Source of the DNA: DASXUG01 sp036504995
GTDB lineage: Bacteria > Pseudomonadota > Gammaproteobacteria > Burkholderiales > Methylophilaceae
Length of the DNA: 64,000 nt
Assembly (NCBI GenBank): GCA_036504995.1
Contig: DASXUG010000008.1
Coordinates: 186,001-250,000 of the forward strand
Reading direction: 5' to 3'
Position numbers and translations under genes: made by a program. The notes below the pieces were generated by a model that was not told the origin of the DNA, ran no database searches, and was given only the letters and a program-made list of their open reading frames with translations. Shown one piece after another: positions 34,218-42,520 of the stretch. Positions within the stretch are counted from its first letter, which is position 1; each line of letters starts with the position of its first letter.

Positions 34218-34915
34218 TTAACCAGCCTAATGTAGACCCAGCTGAGTTGCAGAAATTTGCATCTTTGGCGCATCGCTGGTGGGATATCAATAGCGAGTTT
34301 AAACCGCTACATGAAATCAACCCATTACGTCTTAATTTTATTGATGGCTTAGTGAGCTTGTCAGGTAAAAGCGTTTTAGATGTAGGATGTGGTGGCGGTA
34401 TTTTATCAGAGTCCATGAGCCAAAAAGGCGCGCAGGTACTCGGTATTGATTTAGGTGAAAAAGCACTTAAAGTGGCTCAATTGCATGCTTTAGAAACAGG
34501 TGCGCAAGTTAAGTATCGTCTTGTAGAAGTAGAGGCCTTAGCGCGCGAAATGCCTGAGCAGTTTGATGTGGTGACTTGTATGGAAATGTTAGAGCACGTA
34601 CCAAATCCTGCGGCAGTTATTCAGGCATGTTCAGCATTAGTAAAGCCAGGTGGAAAAGTATTTTTCTCTACCATTAATCGTAACTTAAAAGCTTATTTGT
34701 TAGCTGTATTGGGGGCAGAATATGTCTTGAATATGCTGCCAAAAGGCACGCATGAGTACGCAAAATTTATTAAATCATCAGAAATGGCTGCATGGGCAAG
34801 ACAATCAGGGCTTACGGTAAATGGCTTTAAAGGAATGAGCTATCATCCGCTCACACAAACTTATTCATTAGGTGAAGATGTCAGTGTAAATTACATCATG
34901 CATACAAGTAAATAA
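34187..34915 (+). CDS. ubiG: Ubiquinone biosynthesis O-methyltransferase UbiG
   Basis: UbiG performs both O-methylations in ubiquinone synthesis. The LAHRWWDINSEFKPLHEINPLR segment is diagnostic, and VLDVGCGGGILSE is the AdoMet-binding motif. Length is 242 residues from the ATG at 34187, or 233 from the ATG at 34214, which makes an ATGA overlap with the mtaD stop; both fit alignments to E. coli UbiG. gph follows with a TAATG overlap. mtaD, ubiG and gph together form one translation-coupled unit. Confidence 0.96.
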   Translation: MATQTESIQMINQPNVDPAELQKFASLAHRWWDINSEFKPLHEINPLRLNFIDGLVSLSGKSVLDVGCGGGILSESMSQKGAQVLGIDLGEKALKVAQLHALETGAQVKYRLVEVEALAREMPEQFDVVTCMEMLEHVPNPAAVIQACSALVKPGGKVFFSTINRNLKAYLLAVLGAEYVLNMLPKGTHEYAKFIKSSEMAAWARQSGLTVNGFKGMSYHPLTQTYSLGEDVSVNYIMHTSK

Positions 34916-35565
34916 TGATGCATCAGTTAATATTGTTTGATTTAGATGGGACATTAGTCGATACCGCTCCAGATTTAGGCCATGCGCTCAATATGCAACT
35001 TGAACGACACGGCAAACCTACGCTTAGTATGGATATGATTAGACCCGTCGCATCTCACGGATCAAAAGGTCTGCTGGCGCTTGGCTTTGGCTTAACACCA
35101 GATCACGCTGATTTTGACAAAATGCGTATTGAATATTTATCACTCTATGATGAAGTGTTTACCAGATCGCCCGTATTGTTTGATGGTATGCAGGAAGTAT
35201 TAAACAATATTGAGAGCAGAAACTTAAAGTGGGGAATTGTCACCAATAAGCCGCGCCGATTCACTGAGCCCTTAGTGAAAGCGATGGAGTTGTATGATAG
35301 GGCGGCCACAGTGATTTGTGGCGATGATGCAACTAAGCCTAAACCAAGCCCCGAGACATTGTTTATGGCCTGTGATCAAACCAAGGTAGCTATCTCCGAT
35401 GCGATATATATTGGAGACGCGGAGCGAGACATACAAGCGGGACAGGCTGCGGGAATGAAAACCGTTGTAGCAATGTATGGCTACTTAGACACAAACGATC
35501 ATCCTGAAAACTGGTCTGCAGATTATTTTGTACAGCAGCCGCTTGATATTCTAAAGTTAATATAG
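34915..35565 (+). CDS. gph: Phosphoglycolate phosphatase (HAD family)
   Basis: Gph removes phosphoglycolate, formed by DNA repair or RuBisCO side reactions. HAD motif I is LFDLDGTLVDTAPDL, motif II lies in WGIVTNKP, and motifs III and IV are KPKPSPE and YIGDAERDIQAG. At 216 residues it is normal. It overlaps ubiG by one base, the common betaproteobacterial pairing. Its last codons lie within a 12-bp inverted repeat that spans the stop codon and faces the convergent fhcC. Confidence 0.93.
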   Translation: MMHQLILFDLDGTLVDTAPDLGHALNMQLERHGKPTLSMDMIRPVASHGSKGLLALGFGLTPDHADFDKMRIEYLSLYDEVFTRSPVLFDGMQEVLNNIESRNLKWGIVTNKPRRFTEPLVKAMELYDRAATVICGDDATKPKPSPETLFMACDQTKVAISDAIYIGDAERDIQAGQAAGMKTVVAMYGYLDTNDHPENWSADYFVQQPLDILKLI

Positions 35566-35581
35566 CTCCAGAATATCAAGC
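35541..35581. repeat. 12-bp inverted repeat spanning the gph stop codon
   Basis: GCTTGATATTCT (35541-35552) and AGAATATCAAGC (35570-35581) are perfect complements around a 17-nt loop, in the gap between convergent gph and fhcC. No good T-run follows on either strand. It may act as a shared transcript end or mRNA-stabilising hairpin rather than a classical terminator. Confidence 0.6.
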
Positions 35582-35599
35582 ACGCTTATTCAAAGCATT

Positions 35600-36406
35600 T
35601 TATTTAAAAACTAAAATCTCACCCTTGCCGTCATTGGCTAAATCACCTGCAAAGCGTTGCACGCGATTTTGACTGATACTGGCAAACTTACTGGGTAATT
35701 TACCTAGTGCTTTAAACATCAAGCTCAAAAATGGTAACGTGTGTGTACCGCAATCTTGTAGTGTGGCATGCAGCTGAGGTGTTTTAGTGAGAATTATAGT
35801 GCCACGGCGCATACTAAAGCCTACATAATCGCCTACTGTTCCCAATACACCAATCGTACCAGCTAACATACGTGAGGCGCAGTAACTGCCAGCGTTGCCT
35901 TCAATCAAAATCATGCCGCGGCGCATTTGGTCTCCTACACGCTCACCAGCATTACCTGTGACTATGACAGTGCCGCCTTTCATACCTTTGCGATCACCAA
36001 CTATAGCTGCACCTAGAAAATCGCCCACATTACCGTGAATATGCAATAAACCCTTTGCCATGCCGCTTGCGGCAAAGTCTGAGGCATTGCCATGTAAGGT
36101 AATTGTGCCATTTTTCATTTGAAAGGCTAGGTATGAACCCACATCGCCATAAATAGTAATGCTGCCCGATGTCATTGCTTTACCGATAAAATCGAGCTTT
36201 GTATGGCTATTTTTGAATACAATTTCATTCGCATCATCACCGCTAATGTCAAATAAGCTATCGACACGTAAAGTTTGCTTGCCGCTTTGCAGGGTTAATG
36301 CTGCAATATCCGCAGCATTTTTACCTGTTAATTGATCTGGTGTCAGCGGCGAACAGTCAACACGGTGTGCTGGTGTAGCTTTAAGTGTGAAAGTTAAGGC
36401 GCTCAT
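35600..36406 (-). CDS. fhcC: Formyltransferase/hydrolase complex subunit C
   Basis: FhcC resembles formylmethanofuran dehydrogenase subunit C and the glutamate-synthase C-terminal domain. It is a right-handed beta-helix built from repeated G-x-x-G-x-x-x-G turns. This pattern is plain from residue 75 to 225 (SGSITIYGDVGSYLAFQM, GTITLHGNASDFAASGM, GLLHIHGNVGDFLGAAI, GTIGVLGTVGDYVGFSM). It is structural within the FhcABCD complex that turns formyl-H4MPT into formate. It overlaps fhcD by 4 nt and ends the operon. Length 268 residues is normal. Confidence 0.93.
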   Translation of the reverse strand: MSALTFTLKATPAHRVDCSPLTPDQLTGKNAADIAALTLQSGKQTLRVDSLFDISGDDANEIVFKNSHTKLDFIGKAMTSGSITIYGDVGSYLAFQMKNGTITLHGNASDFAASGMAKGLLHIHGNVGDFLGAAIVGDRKGMKGGTVIVTGNAGERVGDQMRRGMILIEGNAGSYCASRMLAGTIGVLGTVGDYVGFSMRRGTIILTKTPQLHATLQDCGTHTLPFLSLMFKALGKLPSKFASISQNRVQRFAGDLANDGKGEILVFK

Positions 36407-37326
36407 GCTGCACCTCCTGCGAGTGTTGTGTCATTCATAATTTCACGTAAATGATATTGGAATTGTCCTAGCTTGCCGCCGTAATTACCTGCGGAAATAC
36501 GTTTAATACCGTTCTCTGCGCCAAGGCTACACGCAGCCGCAATGCCAACGTGTGTAGCTTTGCGAATATCTGCATCGGTCAACCCATCAATTACAATTTC
36601 CATTACAGACTCAATATCGGGTGATAGTTGTGTATTGGTAATCCCTTTAAGGGTAGGGCAGAACGCGTCGTTAGTAGAGGCGAATAGCGCTTTATATTTT
36701 GAGCCAACCTTTGAACCCGAACGTACGACACCCCCAGGAAACGGCATAATAACATTCGGTACTTTTCTCATCGCTTCAATCGCAGCCTCACATGCGGCTA
36801 GGGCTTGCGGTTGTGACTCAGCCAGCACTAAGAAGTTACCGCCACCTACGCTTCGTGCCATACCTGTTTTTTCTTCGGTAATAAATTCACCATCCATTAC
36901 TGGCACGCGCCAGTAGCGTTTACCGCCAAATTGTTTGGAGATTTGAAAACCATCGCCAAAGAAGCGTAGATTTTTACCTAAGTTAATTTTATCTGGGCTA
37001 TCTAAACCTGAAAAAGCAGCAGCAGTAGGGCAGGTCAGAATGCATTGCCCCATGCGCAGCTCGAGTTGCTTCATCAGCACAGAACTGCTCATCGCAAACA
37101 TCAGAATGGCCACTCCAGGGCGGCCATCTGGGGTTTCTTCTGGGCTGAGTTCACGCTCAATGCCTGCTTCTACACCGCAACCAATCACTGAGGTTGCAAA
37201 CCCTGTCATGGCATTAGCCGCATGATAGGCCCATTTATGATTCTGTGCGGTGAGTATCACTCGCGTACCGCGCATATTAAATGCCTCGGCGAATGTATCG
37301 TCAATTTGTACGCCATTGATAATCAT
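36403..37326 (-). CDS. fhcD: Formylmethanofuran:H4MPT formyltransferase subunit
   Basis: FhcD carries the formyltransferase activity of the complex, moving formyl between N5 of H4MPT and the methanofuran-type carrier. It starts with INGVQIDDTFAEAFNMRGTRVI, the Ftr signature, and contains FFGDGFQISKQFGGKRYWRVPVMDGEF and PFPGGVVRSGSKVGSKYKALFAS, both conserved with archaeal Ftr. Length is 307 residues. It begins 34 nt after fhcA and overlaps fhcC by 4 nt. Confidence 0.96.
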   Translation of the reverse strand: MIINGVQIDDTFAEAFNMRGTRVILTAQNHKWAYHAANAMTGFATSVIGCGVEAGIERELSPEETPDGRPGVAILMFAMSSSVLMKQLELRMGQCILTCPTAAAFSGLDSPDKINLGKNLRFFGDGFQISKQFGGKRYWRVPVMDGEFITEEKTGMARSVGGGNFLVLAESQPQALAACEAAIEAMRKVPNVIMPFPGGVVRSGSKVGSKYKALFASTNDAFCPTLKGITNTQLSPDIESVMEIVIDGLTDADIRKATHVGIAAACSLGAENGIKRISAGNYGGKLGQFQYHLREIMNDTTLAGGAA

Positions 37327-37360
37327 AGCGTAGCTCCAATGATGTTAATGGTAAGTCTCA

Positions 37361-39040
37361 TTATGCTGTTTTCTCCCGACGGCCTTTACACTCTTGTACC
37401 ACCACACCACCGCGACCGCCTTCGGCAATTTCATCAGCGCTGACTTTAAAGTTTTCCATATTCATCGTGTGATAGGTGTCAAAGTATTTCTTAATGTCTT
37501 TTTCAATACCACGGTCAAATTCAGGTTTAACCGTATGTGTTTTACCCCAAGTGACTTTCACCACTTGACCGTCTTTCACTACTAGCTCGCCGTCTTTAAA
37601 CACGTAATCTGGTTTACTAAACATGGCTTCGCGGTCTGCATTGTCGGTGTAGACCGTAATATCAGCCCCTGCACCTGTACCCAAGTGGCCACGATCATGT
37701 AAGCCCACCAATTTTGCAGCCCCTGCACGCGTCATAATAGCGATTTCATACAAACTATATTCACGCTCAATTGAGTTAAGCGTACTCATGGCCTGTGCAT
37801 CTAAGTTCAATTTGGCAAAAGTTTCATTACGGAAACTCTTATCCATCAATAGTTTAATAAGGTGAGGGTAACTGGTAAATGGAGCGCCATTTGGGTGATC
37901 TGTAGTAAGGAAAATGCGCCATGGATCGTCAGTCAGTAAGAAGATTTCTAAACCAATCGCCCATTGCAAGGCATTCACAAAGTTTTGATCTTTGTACTTA
38001 AACGGTACAACACCGCAGCCTGAATCACATTCAATATCCATAATCACAGATTTGCGTGGGCTACCAAATGCAGCGTTGGCCTGTTGGCGCATGGTGTCGC
38101 CAGAGCAGGTAACAGTTTGGCCAAAGAGAATTTGACCTACGTCTGCTGAAATGTTTTTGTGCTTGTTAATGGCTTCGGCAATTGCGGCTGCGCCAGATGA
38201 AAATTTGCGGTCCCCCTCAGTGCCATAGCTATGGAACTGAATATGGGTGAGATGCATGGGGAAGCCTTCTACGGCCCCCATAGTTTTGAGTGTCGTTTCC
38301 ATATTACCAGGTACACCCAAGTTGTTGCCATGTACATGTAGTGGATGCGGCACGCCAAGCTCATGCACGGCACGCGATAGGGCTTTTAGCACATCACGAG
38401 GTGACACTTGGTAGTGGCTATTTTGTTCGTCTAGATCTAATGCACGCTGGTTAAACTTAAAGGCGTTGATACCCCCTGGGTTTACCACTTTAATGCCGAT
38501 GGCTTGGCTAGCATGCATAATCCACGCAACGTAATCGTTAATCGCGTTTTGATCTTTCTTTGCGGTAAGCATACGCAAGAAAAAGTCATCACTACCCAGC
38601 ATGGCGTAACCGCCTTTGTCGATAATCGGCGTATCACCCATTTCGAGATGTGATTGACGTGCATTTACAGGCGATAAAGCTGGCTCAAAACCAGCGGTAT
38701 AACCCATTTCAGCATAGCGATAACCTGTGGTGAGTGTTGAAGGCACGGCGTGACCACAACCTGATCGGCATAAATCGCTGTGGACAGCAGGGTCAGCACG
38801 ATGATCTTCAGGGAGCATTAAACGCGCGATATTTACCTTGCCGCCGCCAATGTGCGTGTGCATATCAATGGCGCCTGCCATTACAACTTTGCCACGCAAA
38901 TCATATTCTTGGTTAATAGGTTCGCCGTGGTTAGGTGCGGCAACGATACGCCCATCGCGAATGTAAATATCTTTTACTTCGCCATTGATGTTATGGGCGG
39001 GGTCGTAAATTCTGCCACCAGTCAGTTTAATTAGACTCAT
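37361..39040 (-). CDS. fhcA: Formyltransferase/hydrolase complex subunit A (amidohydrolase)
   Basis: FhcA is the hydrolase, homologous to FwdA/FmdA, that releases formate from the formylated carrier. The amidohydrolase metal motif is AGAIDMHTHIGGGKVN near residue 56. HVHGNNLGVPGN, HLTHIQFHSYG and FLTTDHPNGAPFTSYPHL supply the later histidines and aspartate. Length 559 residues is normal. Its ATG overlaps the fhcB stop by 4 nt, so subunits A and B are translationally coupled. Confidence 0.96.
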   Translation of the reverse strand: MSLIKLTGGRIYDPAHNINGEVKDIYIRDGRIVAAPNHGEPINQEYDLRGKVVMAGAIDMHTHIGGGKVNIARLMLPEDHRADPAVHSDLCRSGCGHAVPSTLTTGYRYAEMGYTAGFEPALSPVNARQSHLEMGDTPIIDKGGYAMLGSDDFFLRMLTAKKDQNAINDYVAWIMHASQAIGIKVVNPGGINAFKFNQRALDLDEQNSHYQVSPRDVLKALSRAVHELGVPHPLHVHGNNLGVPGNMETTLKTMGAVEGFPMHLTHIQFHSYGTEGDRKFSSGAAAIAEAINKHKNISADVGQILFGQTVTCSGDTMRQQANAAFGSPRKSVIMDIECDSGCGVVPFKYKDQNFVNALQWAIGLEIFLLTDDPWRIFLTTDHPNGAPFTSYPHLIKLLMDKSFRNETFAKLNLDAQAMSTLNSIEREYSLYEIAIMTRAGAAKLVGLHDRGHLGTGAGADITVYTDNADREAMFSKPDYVFKDGELVVKDGQVVKVTWGKTHTVKPEFDRGIEKDIKKYFDTYHTMNMENFKVSADEIAEGGRGGVVVQECKGRREKTA

Positions 39041-40317
39041 AAGCTACTCTCGATTGCTGATAATACATCGCTCAAAGTTGGCAATGCGCGGTCACGTAAT
39101 TTTTGTAGGGGGAGGGAAACAGAGCTATCACTGCGGAACTGTGTACCTTTACAGTCAATACCTGGCACAGCCACAGGAATAAATACCGCAGGCTCTTGAT
39201 CAAATTTCATTTCTGGATGACCAATCACCACAGTTGGGGTGGTGCTTTTAGGGGCCGTGCGATCAGGGTTTAATGCGCTAATCCAAACCAGTGCATCGGT
39301 CTCTTGCTCTGCCAGCATGCGCTCAGTTGTGTATTGATAAGGCTCGTAATCTGGATAATTACGGTGATACGACATACGATATGGATAGCCACTAATCCAG
39401 CTACTGGTATTATATGCACTTACATCCCCCTCATTACCACCTAATGGTAAGCCAGCACAACGTGTGGTAGTGTTGACCTTCTCGATTAAGCCTGTGATAT
39501 TTTGGATAGTGAGTTCTGCGTGAGCAAAGTCAAGTGCACTACTTGTCCATGCGACTACTGCATATTTGGCGGCTTTTAAACGCTCTGCTAATGCCGATAA
39601 CTCACTCACGGAAATGCCTGCTACTTCTGTAACCACTATTTTTTTACCGAGCACTAGCGCACGTAAAACGGCTAACACTTCTGGGATATCTGCTGTGTCG
39701 CATGGCAATACAGTCGGAGCTTTTCCGCTTGGTGAAGTGCCAGCGCTGGTATCTAAATTCCGTCCGCCAAGATATACCACTTCACGTGCGCTGGTATCTT
39801 GGTCAAACATGGTTTCCTTATTCCACACATTACGCTCAAAAAAACGTGGGAAGTAACTCACAATGTCTGTGCCTATTACCAATAATAAATCAACACGGTT
39901 TTTAACTTCGGTAAGCGTGGTAACTTGCCAACCTGAATTTTGCATTACCATTAAATTACGCATCGAGCTTTTTGAATTCATGTGGTCAATCGTTGCGCCC
40001 GATGATTCAGCTAGATTCATCACTGCGCGCATTCCTTGCACATCCGCGCTTAAGCCAGTGATCAATGGACGCTGCGATTTTTTGATTAAGGCGCTTGCAG
40101 CATCAAGTGCAATTTTTAAATCTGTGGTTTTGCCCGCAACACGTGGTTGGCTGGCGCTGAATGGTCGTTCAAAAAAAGCCACACTCTTTGCGCAGCCATT
40201 TGCGGTTACTTTCAAAGCGCCTTCTGCATCTCGATGGATGCTAAGGTCGTCACATAGCAAACCGCAAGCAGTACAAGTGACTGCCTCTATGGTGCTTGAT
40301 TGTGTAAAGTTGTTCAT
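39037..40317 (-). CDS. fhcB: Formyltransferase/hydrolase complex subunit B
   Basis: FhcB is related to the Mo/W-pterin subunit FwdB/FmdB but belongs to a non-dehydrogenase complex. It keeps an N-terminal cysteine set, Cys15, Cys18, Cys22 and Cys42 (CTACGLLC and NGCAK), of the type that binds a [4Fe-4S] cluster in FwdB. In the region corresponding to the metal-pterin cysteine (NSKSSMRNLMVMQNSGW) there is no cysteine, consistent with loss of dehydrogenase chemistry. Length 426 residues. It is the first gene of fhcBADC and divergent from mptG. Confidence 0.92.
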   Translation of the reverse strand: MNNFTQSSTIEAVTCTACGLLCDDLSIHRDAEGALKVTANGCAKSVAFFERPFSASQPRVAGKTTDLKIALDAASALIKKSQRPLITGLSADVQGMRAVMNLAESSGATIDHMNSKSSMRNLMVMQNSGWQVTTLTEVKNRVDLLLVIGTDIVSYFPRFFERNVWNKETMFDQDTSAREVVYLGGRNLDTSAGTSPSGKAPTVLPCDTADIPEVLAVLRALVLGKKIVVTEVAGISVSELSALAERLKAAKYAVVAWTSSALDFAHAELTIQNITGLIEKVNTTTRCAGLPLGGNEGDVSAYNTSSWISGYPYRMSYHRNYPDYEPYQYTTERMLAEQETDALVWISALNPDRTAPKSTTPTVVIGHPEMKFDQEPAVFIPVAVPGIDCKGTQFRSDSSVSLPLQKLRDRALPTLSDVLSAIESSL

Positions 40318-40563
40318 CCCAATACCTTCTAAAATATTTTTTATTTACTTAGGCTGCTCTTAAGTTACTAAATGTTTGATGCTTGGCGTTTGATTTTATG
40401 CATAGTTTACGCATAGATTTATCAGTTTAGTTAAAAATAATTATGAGCATTATGCAAACAAAGGTTTGTTTATGGTCCAATTCGTAAGATTGTCGCATAT
40501 GAAAAATAAAATGCCTACGTTACAATGTGAAAATTGTGAATAGGATTGTGTTGGACGCCATCT
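40318..40563. promoter_or_regulatory. Divergent control region between fhcB and mptG
   Basis: A 246-bp A+T-rich region between the two C1 operons. It contains the perfect palindrome AAACAAAGGTTTGTTT at 40456-40471 and a direct repeat of GCATAG (in 40411-40435). TACAAT at 40521-40526 may be a -10 for mptG, but no -35 is properly spaced. It is the likely place for coordinate control of the H4MPT pathway. No regulator gene is adjacent. Confidence 0.45.
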
Positions 40564-41568
40564 ATGTCAGGTAATTTTAGTCAGACGCTCAATGGCGATG
40601 GAGATGTTGCTAAGCAAGTTATAGTAGAAACGACTGCTCGCTTGCATATGGGTTTTTTTGACCTCAATGGTGACTTAGGGCGACGTTTTGGTAGTATTGG
40701 GCTGTCTTTGGATAAGCCATGTACTAAAATTTGTGCGACAATTAACGTGGGTGAACTAAGTGTGGTCGGCCCTGATGCAGAACGCGCAGAAAGGGTTGCA
40801 CGAAAAATACTTAGTGCGCTTAATTTGCCTGCGCAATTGCAACTCAATGTTGTTGAAGCGATACCCGCGCATTCTGGGTTGGGTTCTGGTACGCAGATGG
40901 CGTTAGCGGTTGGGATGGCGATTAATGCACTATATGACTTACGCTTAACAGTAGAAGATATCGCAAAACTAACTTCACGTGGTGCTCGTTCAGGTATTGG
41001 ATTAGGTACTTTTGCTACTGGCGGTGTAATTGTTGATGGTGGGCGTGGCCCCAATACGGTGATTCCTCCCGTCATTGCGCATTTGGACTTTCCTGAAGCA
41101 TGGTGTGTATTGTTGATTTTTGATAATGCAAGTAAAGGGGTGCATGGTGCTGAGGAGATAGAGGCGTTTCGCACATTGCCTAAATTTCCTGAAGAATCCG
41201 CTGCTCGTTTGTGTCGGCATTTGTTAATGCAAGCATTGCCGTCATTGGCAGAACAAGACTTACAGGGGTTTGGCTTAGCAATTCAACAGTTACAAGAGAT
41301 AACAGGTGATTATTTTTCGCCTGTGCAAGGTGGGCGTTATGCGAGTGCTAAGGTAAGCTCTGCACTCAATTGGCTTGAGACCCAAGGTGCGGTGTGCTAC
41401 GGACAAAGCTCTTGGGGACCTACAGGTTTTGTGGTTTTTGCCGATGATAGTGAAGCTGCCCAGAATTTGAGCAATTTGAATAAAAAGTACTCTGCAGATT
41501 CTGGATTAACATTTTTGCTATGCAAAGGTCGTAATCAAGGTGGTATCGTAAGGGTTTTACCAATTTAA
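40564..41568 (+). CDS. mptG: Beta-ribofuranosylaminobenzene 5'-phosphate synthase
   Basis: This GHMP-superfamily enzyme condenses p-aminobenzoate with PRPP, releasing CO2 and PPi, in the first committed step to H4MPT. The anion-binding loop PAHSGLGSGTQMALAVG is near residue 107, preceded by VETTARLHMGFFDLNGDLGRRFGSIGLSL, a signature of RFAP synthases. I take the ATG at 40564, giving 334 residues. An in-frame TTG six codons earlier is less likely. It is the first gene rightward from the divergent control region; mtdB follows after 56 nt. Confidence 0.93.
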   Translation: MSGNFSQTLNGDGDVAKQVIVETTARLHMGFFDLNGDLGRRFGSIGLSLDKPCTKICATINVGELSVVGPDAERAERVARKILSALNLPAQLQLNVVEAIPAHSGLGSGTQMALAVGMAINALYDLRLTVEDIAKLTSRGARSGIGLGTFATGGVIVDGGRGPNTVIPPVIAHLDFPEAWCVLLIFDNASKGVHGAEEIEAFRTLPKFPEESAARLCRHLLMQALPSLAEQDLQGFGLAIQQLQEITGDYFSPVQGGRYASAKVSSALNWLETQGAVCYGQSSWGPTGFVVFADDSEAAQNLSNLNKKYSADSGLTFLLCKGRNQGGIVRVLPI

Positions 41569-41624
41569 TTAATATAACAAAAGGCAATTTTGCCAAAAAA
41601 TCGCGAAGGATAAAAAGGATAATC

Positions 41625-42518
41625 ATGGAAAAAGTATCGATTTTGCATCTTATTACAGCCGCTAAAAATGCCAGTCCATTCGATGTGAATATGGGATTTG
41701 ATGCTGGTTTTGATAAAATTATGCCCTACACCGACGTACAGTTGTCAGAGGTATCAGCTTTAGTTCAAGATGCAATATTTTCACGTAGTCCTTCTGGGGT
41801 AAAGCGTGAACATATATTTATTGGTGGACGTGATATTGATGTAGCCATGGATATGCTAGGTACGGCACGTAAAGCCATGGTGCCACCCTTTGAAGTATCT
41901 GTATTTGCTGATCCGTCTGGCGCGTTTACAACGGCTGCGGGGATGATGGCTAAAGTTGAGCATCACCTTAAAAAGCAATTCGGTCTGGAGTTGGCTGGGC
42001 GTAAAGTATCGATATTTGGCGCAACTGGTCCTGTAGGTGGTTGCACGGCTGTTATTGCTGCCAAATATGGAGCTCAAGTTAGAATGGTAGCTCATCGCGC
42101 AATATCCGACGTTCAAGAAAAAGCGGACTCATACAAACAACGTTATGGTGTAGACCTTGAGTGCGTTGATGGTAGTACTGAAGCGCTTAAAAACGATATT
42201 ATTCAAGATACCGAAATTGTTTTATGTTGTGCAGCGGCTGGCGTGCAAGTGATTAGTCATAAGCAAATCGAGACATCTAAACTCCTAAAAATTGTTGCTG
42301 ACGTAAATGCTATTCCACCATTAGGTGCAGAAGGCGTGGACATGATGGCCGATGGCGTATTGATTCACGGCACTACAGCGTTTGGTATTGGAGCGCTATG
42401 TATCGGTAATGTTAAATATAATGCACAGCTCAACCTCTTGAAATTGATGCTGGAATCTAATGAAAAACATTATTTAGACTTTTTATCTGCATTTGAAATA
42501 GCGCGCAATAGTCTGTAA
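41625..42518 (+). CDS. mtdB: NAD(P)-dependent methylene-H4MPT dehydrogenase (MtdB class)
   Basis: It oxidises methylene-H4MPT to methenyl-H4MPT. The 297-residue protein has the family N-terminus (SPFDVNMGFDAGFDKIMPY) with catalytic-site Asp/Lys residues, and a Rossmann motif GATGPVGGCTAVIAAKYGA from about residue 129. The late motif is IVADVNAIPPLGAEGVD. MtdB, MtdA and MtdC are close relatives. Pairing with mch and absence of a folate-pathway partner favour MtdB, but MtdC cannot be excluded without a tree. A good AAGGA ribosome-binding site precedes the ATG. The ATP-grasp gene begins 2 nt after the stop. Confidence 0.88.
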   Translation: MEKVSILHLITAAKNASPFDVNMGFDAGFDKIMPYTDVQLSEVSALVQDAIFSRSPSGVKREHIFIGGRDIDVAMDMLGTARKAMVPPFEVSVFADPSGAFTTAAGMMAKVEHHLKKQFGLELAGRKVSIFGATGPVGGCTAVIAAKYGAQVRMVAHRAISDVQEKADSYKQRYGVDLECVDGSTEALKNDIIQDTEIVLCCAAAGVQVISHKQIETSKLLKIVADVNAIPPLGAEGVDMMADGVLIHGTTAFGIGALCIGNVKYNAQLNLLKLMLESNEKHYLDFLSAFEIARNSL

Positions 42519-42520
42519 TA

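Noticed and set aside
39863..40363. 166-codon open frame antisense to the fhcB start
   Set aside because: It runs opposite the conserved FhcB N-terminus and through the fhcB promoter region; no ribosome-binding site and no family resemblance.
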